A stretch of DNA of 64,000 nucleotides, taken from positions 28,705,451 through 28,769,450 of the forward strand of contig CP099839.1 of the NCBI GenBank assembly GCA_030062745.1, given 5' to 3'. The translations under genes and the position numbers were made by a program. Source of the stretch: Capitulum mitella (taxonomy: Eukaryota > Arthropoda > Thecostraca > Pollicipedomorpha > Pollicipedidae). Shown here one piece after another: positions 42,577 to 57,240 of the stretch. Position 1 is the stretch's first letter, and each line of letters opens with the position of its first letter. Under the pieces are notes generated by a model that had not been told where the DNA came from, made no database searches, and was given only the letters and a program-made list of their open reading frames with translations.

Positions 42577-45500
42577 ATGTCTCTTGAAGAACTTTGCAAC
42601 AAAGCCAGCCAGGTGGCAGCTGAAAAACATTCTAAGCAATCTGGAAAACCTATTCAGTATGGCACTGCTGGCTTCAGAACAAAGTAAGTCATTCTGTTCA
42701 CAGTTTTCTGTAAGTTAAAACATAACTGGTAACATTTTCATAAACCATTTTGCCTGGATCTGTGTAATTCAGGCCACAATAGACATGTTTGAACCCCTTC
42801 TGTTTACAGTGATTTGTCATTTTTATTTTGCTTTACTTTGCACAGTGACATAAAAGTCAGTTACTGCAAGCTTTTCAGACATTTTTCAAATGCATGTATC
42901 TTTTGCTCATTTGTTTCCAGGGCAGATGGATTGGATTCTATCATGTACAGGATGGGTTTGCTGGCAGTCCTGAGGTCTAAAGCAAAGCAAGGTAATTGTC
43001 ATAAATGAAATACGTGAATGAATTTTTAAAACATGGCTTTACAAATTTACCTCTCTGTCCTTGCAGAATGTGTTTAGTCATTGTAAAACAGGGACATGTC
43101 ATGGACATCCTTTTGAGCTTGAGTGTAGTCTTCACAGCTTTGTTGCTAGTCCTGTTAAACTGTCATACATGGGCCACAGGTGCTGCCATTGGAGTGATGA
43201 TCACAGCCTCACACAACCCTGAGCCCGACAATGGCGTTAAGCTGGTGGACCCACACGGAGAGATGCTGGAGGCTGCTTGGGAACGCATTGCCACTGAGAT
43301 GGTCAATGTCAGGTGAGCTTCCACCTAGCTGGCTGGCTGCCTTTGGTTAGATTTCATAAACTGCCAGCCAACATACAGACCAGCAACACTGTAGTCCTAA
43401 ACTTTATGATGGCTTAACAAGGTTCAGCTTAAACACCATGAATTGTGGCACTGCTTAACTTTTAAATGAAAGTCTGTGGTTAGCTTCTGAGCGGCTTGTT
43501 ATCAGGGGTGCAGCTGGAATTTTCTTAATGGGGGGGGGGGCGGAACTCCCTGTAAACTGAAAGCATGCAAAAACTGCCTGCTCCGAAGACTATGTGCAAT
43601 AGTTTCCACAAAAATGTAGGCCGAAGGGGGTCGGGCCCCGCCCCTACCCCCCCTGCTGCGTCTGTGCTTGTTATTTGTGAACATGTTCGGTAAAGGCAGC
43701 TCCGCTGTTTTCGAGCTTTTCTATGTTTCCCAGTGGTTGTAAAGTGGCTTCCAAACAATGTTTCTTGCATAATCCAAGACATTGCAAGGAGGTTTCACTT
43801 AAGTCAGGCTCCGCAAATATGCCGTCCGTCCCCGTGTCCTTACGTCCGTTGCCATATCCCTATGACAATCTCTTTTCCCGCCTACCTGCCCATCTCCGTT
43901 TTCGTCTCCTCGTGACTGTCTCCGTGGAAGTCTCGCCCGTCCCCTAGCCTGTTTCATGTTCTTGTCCATCTCCGTGTGCTCTGCGCCCGTCTGCGGCCAT
44001 GTCAGTCTCCGTCTCTTTGTTTCTCTAATCTTTCTCCGTTTCCGTGTCTCTGTCTCCCCGTCTCTTACCCTTGACTTCCTCTCCGTACTGCTTTACGTCA
44101 TATACCCGCGTCTGCTCCGTTCCCACCATGTCGTCCACAGCGCTGCGGTTTTTATCGTGTTCTTGGCGGTCTGCCCTGGCGGCGGACGCCGTGGGAAGTG
44201 TCTGACACCTGACGTCTGACCTGTGGCCTATCAGCCGCTCTGTTTGACTTTGCGACCGCGCGATAACGGCTATCTGGAGGAGCCACTAGTGAGAGGACCT
44301 CATTAACGCCGTATCAGTTGACGAGCCACGGCAGGAAAGTCTTGTCAGCATCCGCCCAGCCAGCTCCCGCCAGCTCAGTCTGGGCGTGATTCACGCAGCG
44401 TGTCGGAAAATGCGCCGGCTGAAACCGCCTCTTTCGCCATTTGCCCATTGCTTCTGTCGACCATGCGTTGCCAGGTGGAGCAGTATGTATCGGTTTGTCA
44501 CCAATGGTTAATGTGTTTTCGCAAGTTTAAATCTAGTACGCCGTCTGACATCCCACCATTTTACATTGCGTGTTTTTTTTTCTTCAGAAAATGTCATGTG
44601 ATGTGTATGCATTATGAAGAAGGCGAGCCTTGTTTTCATTAAGCCTTTATGTTTCGATGTCTTCCATGAGACATCTTTGACGTTCACATCCAATGACTGC
44701 CCAACACCATGTGGTCTTACACTCTAACCATTATCGATGACCAGCGGTACCGTAACGGAACATTAGTATCTAGCATTATTAGCTGTGAGTGGCATTATTG
44801 GCATTAGTAGGACCATACTGCATTTTTTTCAAATCAAAGGTTATGTGTTTACGTAAAACTGTATAGGGATTCTGCACTCTTCTGTCGTAAGTTGGCGTTT
44901 GTATGCGCCCATCCCAGTGCAGTATAAGAGCAGTGTCATAAAATGACTTAGACTTGTTAGCCAGGTCGGAGACAACACACAGTTTTTAGAAAGCAACATC
45001 TGTACTGTGGTAGCCGACCTTACACCATCATTAGAAAACGGGCACAGCACAGAATCAGAGCATAAGTCTTGTTCCAAATCGTCCGCATGATTTGACTTCT
45101 TCTTCCGATGGCACTACATAACAGCTCCATTACAAAATTTTGGCCCACCATAGTAAAATTACATAGAGCTGCGTATGGCACCGGAAATAATCTCCCGGGA
45201 GAAGTCCACGGGCGGCAGGTGGATGGGCGGCCGGGCCGTGCGGCCGGCGGTCGGAGCTGAGGCCGGCTCAGTTTCGGTCTGTTGTTCCGGGTCGGCCGGG
45301 CCGGCGCCGTCGGTGGTCGGTCAACAGACGCTCCCTGACGGGTGCATCGCCGGCCGGACAGTTCGGTTTATTTGAGCGGCGGGAGGGAGCGCCACCGTGG
45401 GGTGCGTCGAGTGGCGCCGGCCGGCGGCGGCGGCGGCGGAGCTTTGTTGCCGCAGGCGGACCGCAGCGGATGTCTGGCGTGACGTGACTCGGGTGATCGT

Positions 45501-48500
45501 CACGGCAGAGTGGGGCCTGCTTGCCACTCTAGATGTTTGGTGAAGGGTCGTGATAGGCCAAGACCAGTCGGACCAGTCACTGCTGAGTTGACCGAAACAT
45601 GACAAGTAGGCCGATCGGATGTGATAAGGTACAAAGGGCATCGGCAGTCCGGCGTATATTTTCTGTCGAATGCAGTCGCACGTCATCATGCCAAAGCCCG
45701 AACGCACTCTGTTATCCCATGGAAAAAATGGGTTGTTTCCATCCGAGGCGTGGAGTCTTTTTAAGGGCATTCAAGGGCATTCAAACAGGGTTAAAGCCGC
45801 TGGAAACCGAAATACACGCAAGGACTTTCGTAGTGCTTCATTTCTGGCGCACATGAAACGCGTCGTGATTCGGCGAAACCGCGCTTTGACGACCGCAGAT
45901 AAATTGTCGTATTTCCGGACCGTCGCCACGATCCCACCGAAGTTCGCCTGCCGGGACGGGGCGGGTCGACAGCGCGCCTCGTCTGGCTGTGATGGTGTGC
46001 CGAGGCGCCGGTGGTCGGTGATCGCGCTCGTTTCCGGGCCCCCGGCCTGCCGCCGGCGTTTGACGACCGCTCCTGCTGCAGCGACGCCGAGCTGGGCCAG
46101 AAACTGCGCTCCATCGTCGACGCCGAGGGCATCGGCTGGCAGAGCTCGGCCCTGGTCGTCGTCGGCCGAGACACCAGGTATGTCTGTGTGTGGACGGTGT
46201 AGGTCTGTGGTTACATGGCTGTAACCAGTGCAGACCTGAGACGTCAGGCGTGGTTGGGGAAGGTATATGGTAGCCTTTTGGAATAGTGCTTTAGTCATAT
46301 AGAAGGGCGAGGGTCGCGTCATTAATATGTTACCAGTGCTGGATTGGATAACACTGCTACATAGGGCTGTTTGTAACCACCCTAGGACCGAGATGCAGAT
46401 TCATCCATCACTGGTGCGGGTTCCAGCATTTCTCAGCCTGGACTGGTTCAGTGAAACCACAGGCCGCACTCTGCGCCTTGATGTATGTAGTTGGGATTCG
46501 TATGCAACTAATACACGTTGAAAACGTCACAATTGTTGTTGTATAATTAATGCTCCCTGAAAATAAAGGCTTGATCTTTCCTCTTCATCATTGGCGTCGC
46601 TGATATTCCGTCAGCCGTCGATGTGATCCGTGTTTTTGGTTGGCGCCCATCCCCACTGCACTAACTCTAGAGTGACGTATATACATTACACACAGCGACT
46701 AGAAACTGAGGCATTTTTCTGGTTCATTGTCATTCTATGGCGCGACCGTTGATTGCCAGCACAACATTGTCTGCCAGTCTTAATGAAAACCCTCCTATAT
46801 CACGGTCTTGAAATGGTTTCGCAGAAGGTCGCCCCCAAACACAGCTGATTTAATGTCCTTTGTTGAAGGTAATTTTATCATTCGGCTGGTTTAATGGTTC
46901 CCTTCCTGTATTCATGTGCCTAGAAATGATACGATACAGTACCATTTTCCGCCGAACCTGAGAACGACCAAGTAGACGTTAGGCTGGATGAGACCTTACG
47001 CACTGTTTTTTTCTTACGTTTTTAAATCGTGGCATCACAGTATCTTTCACTGGTGCTTTACGCGCTTTGTCTGGGGCTTTGCGGTTGAGAGGGACACGGG
47101 GCGTCTGATACTCTTACAGCGCTGGGCTCTCTGGGAGCGGCCAATACCACGTCATACTGTAAGGTTGCTTACCAGCCGAAGTCCGGCTGGTGCACATTGA
47201 GACCCATTTCGATTCCCGGATGCCGTTAGACCTAGGTGTTGTTGGCATCAGCCACAACAGTAACACTCAGGCTGGGGAGATCCAAAGATGCGTAAGTCAC
47301 TTCTGCGTTGACGCGTAGGGAGTCACATGATGTTCCATGGTTTGGCCTATGTTCGTCGTCCATATGTTAATTTGGGAAAAATGCAGAGGAACGCCGCCTC
47401 GCTATCCGATGCAGAAGCGAGGCGGCTCCACTGTGTTTACCTGTTGTCCTGCTGTTGGCGCTTCTGCTGCTTGGCGCCTGCCTCCAACTCAGCTTTACCG
47501 GTAATGTCCACCTTCCCTGCTGCCAGAGTGACTGTGCGCTGAAATTTGCCGTCACGGTGGCGTTTTGGCATTAGGGGGTATGGACATTATTCCGAGAAGC
47601 AAACCGGGAGACGTTTTCTTTAACGCTGGGCGATGTCTCGACAACTTTTCTGTGGTTGGTTTCAGTGTTGTAGCTTTTCTCTGCGTGACTAAATTAGCGG
47701 TGATTGTCGGCAGATAGTTGAGGTGTGTCCACGGTACCCGAACAGAACACCATTATCTCATTCATTTAACTGTAGTTACTTTTTTAATTTAGTCCGAATA
47801 GTTGCTGAGATGGTGTTAGGAATCAGAGCCCGTGCCAAACAAAGCTTGTTGCATTAGCTCACGTTCACTAGATCGAGCAATTCAGGGCAATTTGTGGCAA
47901 GAGTTTAACGTGCCGCCGAGGCTGCGGCACCCTATCTTCTAATGGTGCACCTCATCTATTGCCAGCGAGACCCTGTCTTGACCAGGTGCCACTTCAGCTG
48001 CGAATCAAGGATCAGGCGCAAAATGCCCTCTGCTCTGCTTGAATTGTTCCATACCCTTCAGTCATGAATGGGACCAGGCTACTTTGCGACATAGCTGTTT
48101 ATGTTGTAATCTTCAGTGTGTAAGGGCTTTGTATTCATTGACATGAAACCAGGGGCGTCGATTTCTGAAAATGATTGGGGGGGGGGGCGAGCCGAGGGCC
48201 CGACAACCTGACCTCCCCAAATTTGGGTTTCTCAACGGATTTAGCCCACTTTAATTTGACCAACGGAATTTCATGTTTTTTGTTACTATTTATCAAATAC
48301 AGATGTATTTATCCCCATGTATATAGGTATATATAGACAAAAGGTAGAAATATAGACATATACATCGCTTTAGACTTTATTCTTGACTTTCCAGCTGATT
48401 TTTATCTATTGCGGCCGTTACTTTCGTTATTATTATTCATTCAACTTTCAGACCGGCAGAAAATATTGGGTGGGCTCAGACCAACATTGGGTGGCCCAAA

Positions 48501-51500
48501 TCACCATTGGTTGGGCCAGGGCTGTCTCAGAAGAATACAGATCGACACCCCTGCATGGAACTTATATGGGTGCACTGAGCCGCTTAGCGTCCATCCCAGG
48601 TCGGCATGTGATCATGATGTGTGTGTAATCATTCTTGGTATCACGACTCCCGGAAAACTGCATAAAGGCCTGTTCTCATTTCACCTGTCTCATTCTGCAG
48701 CGTTGGAAGCTTAATGAGCTGCTGTCATAGCTTCGCTCTGAGAAGGTTTTTTATCAACTCGCTGGCTGTTGTGCTCTCAACACCTGCGAAGTTCTCCTTC
48801 AGGTTTTGATCCATGGCACTTGCTGAGTAGCGCGGACCAACAGGGACCTGCAGTTGGTGACAACAGGCGGCTTTGTTTTCCGTGTCGTATCGTATTTACC
48901 CTCTCTTATGTCCACAATAAATGGGCGTTGTGCTGACCGACGAACGAAACTGTTAAGCTTTACAAATTGCATCGTCATTAAACGTCGTGAGGTCTGTACT
49001 GACACCAGACGCGTTTAAGGCCGCTGGTGTCTATTTGCCTCCCCTTCTTGTTCCCAAGCCGCCTGTTCATTCTTTCTGCTATCGACGCTATCCATACATT
49101 CCTTAATCACTAGGAACACTATGATCCATTTGCATTTATAAAAGCCATCCTGTAACTGCTCTGTAGCAGATTTCTAACTGCCTGCGTGATAATTCTACTG
49201 GTGACTACCTCGCTCGTGCCAGTCTTTCTCGCGGGTCAGCCAAAGAGAAATTTTCCAGGTCCTAATCTTTTATTCACGATACAGCCACCAATATTAGTCA
49301 CCTGCACCAACACCCACACTACACTGAGGCCCTCTCATTTTCAAGTTCTGAAACACAGTAGCATATACGACGAGCGGCTCGCTTTTTATATTCCCTACAA
49401 ACGGGAACGATCCAGGCCAGAAGACACGAAAAGTGACGTGATGTCAGCCAGTCAGAGGCAGGTATGCAATCTTGCAAGGAGCGTAAACCGCTAGGGTAAA
49501 GGGCTATGAACCAATCAGAGTTGGAGGTATCGCCATGCGATTCCAAGAAACAGCAGATGTTGTGCTGCATTGTTTGCCGCCGAGTGACTTTTCCATGGGA
49601 AGTGTCGAGTCACACCACTAATAAAGAATGGCATTTGGCATACACTCTCATTGTTGCAAGTGAAAAGGCCCAGGGCATTCCAGATGTCTCTGTCTGAGTG
49701 CGTCGAACTCGGCCTTGAGGCGTTGGGGCTGGAGGTTTTTAGTACCAGAGGTATTTGTTTAAAAAATCTTGAACTTCAGAGTCTCTAGAAAAAGTGTCTG
49801 GACTTTCGGGGGGCGTAGGTGAATGTCTGCCTCCAGTGTAAATTCTCTTAGAGCCATGGCCTGGACTTTGTTACAAGCTCTCAGACATAGCGAGACCAGT
49901 AAATAATCTGTATTTACACGAACAGCTGATGCAAATGGCCTTTTACACTTGCGCGCAAATGGTATTTAAACCATACGCTTTTACGCGGGCGCAGCTCAGC
50001 ATCTCACAGATCCTACGGAAAACCTCCGCACAGACATCCGCACTAAATTGTGCGCAACGTTGCGCAGAAAGTACTGTACGTGCACGTAACTTAGGCACGT
50101 TTGTATCTCCCCAACCTCTGGCAGAATTCGTCACCGGGAGCATGAGTTCTGCGTGTAACAACGCGGCCGTCGCTTTTCCCCGTTACAAAGTGTTACGTCG
50201 TTCTGAAAATTTCCGTCATTTTCGTACAGGATCGCGGGGCTACGACAAAAACTGATTTTCGGCAAGTATTTTGGTAAGAGCTGTTTTGACATGACATCAG
50301 TTACGGTCCACGACGAACTGGTTAGTGTTTACTTGAGGTGTATGCACAAGAAAGAATACAAAACGCTGCCGTGTGCTCCGTTTCAACCGCGCCTCGCCGC
50401 TCGTTAAGACTGAGATTCTCGTAAAGGCGCAAAAGCTCCTCATCTGTCTCCTTGTGTGGTTGGCGGATTTGTACGACCGACGACCGAAACGAATACCCGT
50501 GGCGAAATTTATTCGTTTAACACAAAAATAGGCGTGGGAGGAGGGCCCAGAAATCTAAAAATTATGATTAACCTTCAAAATACATCTTAATCGTGTTTGC
50601 ATTTCATCACGTAAGATGTCTTGGTATACGGAACACCTGAGAGATATATCTGTACGTAAATATTTTATAAAGGCAAGACGACCAGATGGAAGCGCGGTAT
50701 TGCCGATTTAACGTGCGGGATAGGTGATACTCGGGGACTTGCCAGCGACTCCATCTGCCCCCGTTGTGGTATTGTCGGTCAGGGGTGGCTGCCCCTGACG
50801 TTTCTCAGCAGGTGGCATCGGGGCCGGCAGGACCGGCCTCGGGGCCTGTATCGGGCCAGCGTACGGACACCAACTCTTCCCGATGTCTGGGTCGGGCTGC
50901 GGGCTGACCTCATGGTCTGTGCTCGGCTAGTGGTCTGTGCTAGTGCTAGTGGTACAGCACCAGTACCATTACCGCAGGGCTGATGTGCCGACCCTGACGC
51001 CGGGCTGTCGGCTGTGTCGCGTCGCAGGCCCAGCAGTCCGGCGCTGCACCAGGCCGTGCTGGACGGCGTGGCCGTGCTCGCCGGACAGGTGAACGACCTC
51101 GGCGTGGTGAGCACGCCGATCGTCCACTATGTGGTGACCTGTATCAACACGGACGGTGCGTACGGCCAGCCTACTGAGCAGGCCTACTACAAGAAGCTGA
51201 CGAACGCCTTCAAGAAGCTGAGGCCGCAGGTAACCGGGGCTGTCGCGGTCGGCTTCAGGCTTCTGGCTCGTGTGGCAGTTGGTCTTAACCAGACTTTTAA
51301 ATTATTCACGAAATTGTTAGTCGATTCGATTCCGATTCGCAACGCAAGAAGATGATTCTGCTTCTGATCGTGATCACATTGAAAAACAGAGAATCGATCG
51401 ATTCTGATTCGAAGACCATTTTCGACTGCAAGGAATCTATTCAATTTACGATTTACAGTTGACGATTCGATTCACGATTTAATTTTATGCTAGATTACGA

Positions 51501-54500
51501 AAGCCGTGTTGGCTGATGTTTTATGATCATTGCAGTAGCCAAGCCCTGGGCACTGTCTTTTTCTAGGGATAGTTATAGTTTATAGTTATAGTTTCCAGGG
51601 ATAGATAGACAGATTACAGACACGGAAGGCGTATCATATGGCGCATGACATTTATGCACTGAGCACTATGTTTAAATTCAGTCTGCGTTGAGTGCCAAGA
51701 TGTAAGCATCCCGGTACGTAAATATGTTAGTGTGAGGTTCAAGGGTGAGAACAAAAATGTTCACCAGTAATCACCTAAAAATGGGGCTTCTTGCATTAAG
51801 TTTAACAAGAATGAACAACAATAAAGGAAATATTCTGTTTCCCATTATGTGAAAAATTGGAATTTCATTTCCTTTTCTCACTTAGCCATCGGCTTTTAAT
51901 GCTGATAAACCTCATGGTTATTCTTATAAATATTAGTGATAAAAGTTATGAGTTATGGGGTAAAGCATGCATTCAAATGAATCAAAATTTGGAAATCGAC
52001 TTCCTGAATCGATTCCCAACAACTTTGCGAATCTGTTCGGTTCTGATTTTTTAGCCAAAAGGTAATTCCGAATCTGATTACGATTCACAGTTACTAAATA
52101 GGGAAAAGGGTTGTCCTTGAATGCCGTTTTGGAGTTTTTTAAAGGTGCTTTTCCATGCGTTTATTGGGCTCGTCGAAAGAATGGACTATGCAAAATTTTG
52201 CCCATTTTGATACGCACTTGTACTGTCACATGGGCGCTGACTGTCGTTTCTTGGGCGCTGCAGTCTCCAGTGCTGCCTGCGCGGGCGGTAGGCCGCTAGC
52301 ACCATGCGCACGGGCGCGGGTCGACTCGGGTTCGCATTTGAAGCCTGTTGATCCATGTTGTTGGGTTTTGGAGTATTATTTGGCATGGAGTGGGCTGACA
52401 CTCAGTAGCGCGATCTTGACGTTTTCACAGCATGGCTGGCAGTCCAGGAACACAGTTCCTGAAACATTGGAACTATGTTTGTGTTCCAGGAACATAGTTT
52501 CTGGAACACTGAAACTGTGTTTGTGGACTGCCAGCCAAGCCGTGAAATAGTCAATATCGCTTTCCTTGAATGCTAGCTCAGTCCATAGCAAATAATGCTC
52601 CAAAACCCAACAACATGGATCCCGACGGCTTCATGTGGGAACCCGAGCTGCACCTTGCCTGTGCGCTTGGTGCTAGCGGCCGGCCGCCCGTACAGGCAGG
52701 ACGGGAGATTGCAACGCCTAGCGAACGACACTCAACCTCCGTATGTCAAAGGTAAACGCCGATCAAATTGGGCGAAACTTTTCGCAAGGTATTCTTTCTG
52801 TGAATCCAACAGAAGCATGCAAAAATATTAGAAAAAAACAGAACAGTATTTCAGGACCACCATAATATGGGAACGATTCTGATTCCGATTCGCAAAGAGT
52901 TGGTGAATCAGAATCGATTCTGATCCCACTGCGCATCGTATTCAAGCCTGGTCTTAACACGGCCAGACGTAGGTGTGAATAGTACTGCTATATTGCAAAA
53001 TTACTGGGGTCTTTCTCGGTTGGTTGGTTATTGGGGCTTAGGGGCGCACCGACTGCAGGGTCATTCGGCGCCCAGGGGTCTTTCTAGGTGCAGACGTTTC
53101 GTTGGTCAGTTTCCAGTTTCAGTACGGACGCTGTGCTGTTCTGTAATGATATAAAACAGGTTTGTATCAAAATAATTGATGCCTATTTTGTGTCCATCGT
53201 GTAGATGCCGTGCCGATGTGCGAGGCGAAAAGCCACACGTTTTTTGTTAATGGGCTGGCGATCTGATATTTGGCGTACGCCGGCTGTTTCTGTAAGCCGT
53301 GACTCGGTCGTCCATTATTTCCCGGCTGTGGTCTACGATCTGCCTGGCATAACGTCGTTACGTTGCGGGCGTCTGTGTGGAGGCGGGGCGCTGCCGCACG
53401 TCGGCCGTATGCGCCTTGACTTCCGAGCCGCGTTGATGGCCGCTCCCGGTTTTCTCGACGAGAGTTTTGGGGCGGGCAGCCGGGATCATCAGGGCTGATT
53501 AAATGGGTAAGTCTGCTCTTAAAGGCCACCAGCGTAATTTAGCGCCCCGGCGGCATCGTTGGGTCCCGTTTTTCATGCATAGTTTATGGCACTTAGACCT
53601 GCGCTGGCGTCTGGCGCGGCCCATTTTGCGGTCTTGACCTCAGCCTAATGCCGCGCAGTGGGAGTTAACAAAAGGTATTTTTCTTGGCTGTTTGGTAGAC
53701 ATCACAGCTGCATACGGTGCCGTCGCCATGATTTGCTGCTTGGTTTTGCATTTGGTTTCGAAATGTCATTTATTTATCTCTCGTCTTCGATGTACTGATT
53801 ATGCACTGACAAGCAGAATATTTTCTTTAAATTTTATGTACTAGAAGCAGTATTCTTGTGCACAGCTATGGGAGATTAGTGCGCACAAAGAGCAATATCT
53901 AATCGAAGGGGAGAACACTGAAAATTATGCACGTTCCCACCGTCGCCCTGATATCAGCAATCTAGCTGTACGGGGCAGAGTTATGTCAGGGCGCAAACTT
54001 CCTTAGTTCGTACTAATGAGCACGATTATCAACATCTTCAGTTTGCAGTCGGACACGAGAAATGGCATTGTTCATCAGTGCTAAGTGTTTGTTGTTGACA
54101 CCAGTTATTTTATGTTGTGCTTGTATTCAACAAATGCTCTGTTTCTTGTGGCCAGCCACGTGTCGCATGTTGTTGTGGTGTTGTTTGTGAAGTAAAAAGC
54201 TGGTGAGTGTAGCATACAGGATTGTGGTGCATTTCTTTTCGAAGTAGCCCTCATTGACGTGGATACGATTGAGGCCGTAGGGCGAGTGATACCTTTTTCA
54301 GCAAACAGAAAGGATTATTGAATTGAACGAACAGCCAAGCCCGGCTATAAAGCCATTTGCTCGCTTCGTTGTGTCCAGTTTGAAAAATCGCTTGGCATTT
54401 GACGATGCGTTTTCATTAGGATATAGCGAAGTTTGTAAGACATTTGGTCCTTGCATTTTCAAGAGGCTGGGTAACGCACTTAATTCTCCGACACGGCTAT

Positions 54501-57158
54501 AGTTTCGGCGTAATGTGCGTACGTTCCTGCGCATTTGGTACTTTTTTGCCATGATTTTTAGTTATCCCTCCTAAGTTATTTCATTTTTGTAGTGTTCATC
54601 GAAACCCGAAAAAGTTGCCTTACCAGGTTAGTCGAAGCAATGTAGTTCATAGGATCCATCTTTTGCGAAGGACGAGGAGAGGGGTTAGATTCATTGATCA
54701 AGCTTCGTCAGGTTTTGCTGAGCTGGGATGTTTACTCGTCAGCCGTATCACTCGTCGTTTTGGTCCTGTCTGCCTTCGTTGCGATCACATACTCCTTGTT
54801 CTCGTGCAGCTGTAGGTGCAGATTTTGGCCGTGTTTATGTAGGAATACGAATTTCAAGACTTTGCGACCATCGTTGTGCGATAGCTAAGTACGAATCGAC
54901 GGCTGGGAGTTTAACTTCGGATTTCAAGACTTTTTGCGACCATCGTCGTACGATAACTAAGTACGAATCTACGACTGGGGGGTTTAACTTCGGATACCAG
55001 GTCTTTGTGTACTCGGGCAGATTTCCCGGAGGACGATCCTCGATCGGGGCACTAGGCGTGATAGAGCGTTTGATTTCAGGTAAGAGACATTTGCTTCTCT
55101 GTCCCTTTTGCAGTTACCTGGAGTTTCACTTGAAATCAGCCACCATGTATTCAGGGACGTTGGGCGCTGTGTTTTGTCGTACACTGGTGTCCCGCACGTT
55201 GAAGGTTGAACCCCACCGGTGTGGTGTTTGCGATAGAACAGTGACATCTTTATCCGTGCCACTTTGTCTTTGAGCTGAACCAAAAGGTTGTCATACCGTT
55301 TGGCCGTTTTACATACTGGCGAAATTGTCCTGTAGTTCTGGCAATACGTGTGGCAGGTTCATTAACAAGAGCGTGTGCATTGTGAACTCCGGGAGGCTAC
55401 AGACGTAGTGTTTCGGTGTTCGTAATAAACTCAATCGAGCACCTGCGCATGCTGTTGGGGGAAATTAAGCCATTTTGTGCAACATGGCAAAAGTCATTAA
55501 AAAATTCGGTCATTTCACGCTTTGTTTCGTGTTTGTCTGTTATGCAACAGAAATACCGTTCGCAAAACATTATTACGTTTATGGCACTTGATAGCCGGAC
55601 TTTTTGATTGATATGTTTGGAATGTGGTTACAACGGTTTCGTTGGTTATTAAGCGCCGCGCCGCGGTGTCTTCTTGAAATGCCCAGCGTGGTGAGGCTTT
55701 CTCAGTGTAACTAGATATAACTATCGTGGGAGCAGTGGCGAAGTTTGCCGAACTTCGGTTGGAGGCAATCCCCAGTTACGCTGCCCCAGCCAATCACAGC
55801 ACTCTTGAGAATTAGCCCTCTCCGCCCTTAATCAGGAGCTTCTGTGTCAACACAGAGTTAGGAGGGTTACGTCATGGAGGCACCTTGTCCCTCATGATTG
55901 CAAGTCTAAACGAAAGTGCCCGACGGAGTTGGTGATCCCGAGGTTCAGAGCTAGTTTGATACAACTGCCTCTTTCACAACGGCGAACTGGTCGAAAAGCT
56001 CGACGGACAGTGGTCTCGTATTGGCGAATCAGGAGGCCGCAGGATAAAAGAAGTACCCCGCTATGTTCAGCGCCTCGTATTCCGAAATACAATTTACTTT
56101 TTGTCGCTCGTTTTCTAGACTCGTCCCGTCGTACTGATTCTTAAAGTCCGAACTCGCCGAGTATTACGGTTTGAATCCACTGGCTGTTCTATGTAGTCCT
56201 ATGTACAATGCTAGATGCTGCGAATTTTGTTAGTGGACATCTGATTACTAAGTAACATATCGTCAGACACTGCCATTGAGCAGCGGGCCAGATAGGCTGG
56301 TTGAAATGCTCGACTATGTTAGTCAGTGTTAGTGGTTAGTCGTATTGTTTGAAATAATTCGATGGGACGGATCCTGAAAATGAACTACGGAAAGTAAATC
56401 ACATTGTAGAATACCAGGCGCTGAATAGTATGCTTAGTTTCTTTCCTAACCTCCAGATTCACATTATGAAGCCATTGTTCGTCGGATTTCCCTACCATTT
56501 CACCATTGTGAAGAAGGCTAATACGAAATGAACAATAACTCGAAACAAACAGTAAAACGGAAGCAAACTACAGCTGAGTGTTTGGACGAATGAAATGAGA
56601 TGCGAAAGCAAGGGAAGAGCCATGGTCATTAATCGTTTCAGTTCTAATCATAAGTTCTTCCATTGCATCACTGTACAGTGCGTAACTTCCTTTCCTTTAC
56701 CAGAAGGTGAGTGCTGTGTCCCATGCCTGCAACGCCCCAGGTGTCTTGTCCTCACCATTTTTATGTTCTCTGCCTTGTATTTGGTCAACTTTGCAATCTT
56801 TCCGCCATCCTTACCCAGTGGGCCGATTCATTTCCATTGCTTATGCATTATCCCTTTTACTAAAATCGTTTGTTCGTTGCAACGAACTCGTAAATGCCTC
56901 GGGTTTCCAAGGATTCCTAAGGATATCGTTTTATGGACAATGATGGAAATGCAATGCGCTGTTTATGATGATGATGTAACAAACACACAGGCGTCCCGTT
57001 CAAGACTGCTCTATTGGGTAGGAGCCCGGTCCGGACTCGTCTCACATGTCCCGGCGAGGACGGAGCCGACCGGTCAATGTCGCGCAGGGGCGGCACCAGG
57101 CATCAGTTTATGACAATTATTGTTATTATTATTAGTATTATTGTTATTACTAGTATCA

Positions 57159-57240
<82 letters not shown>

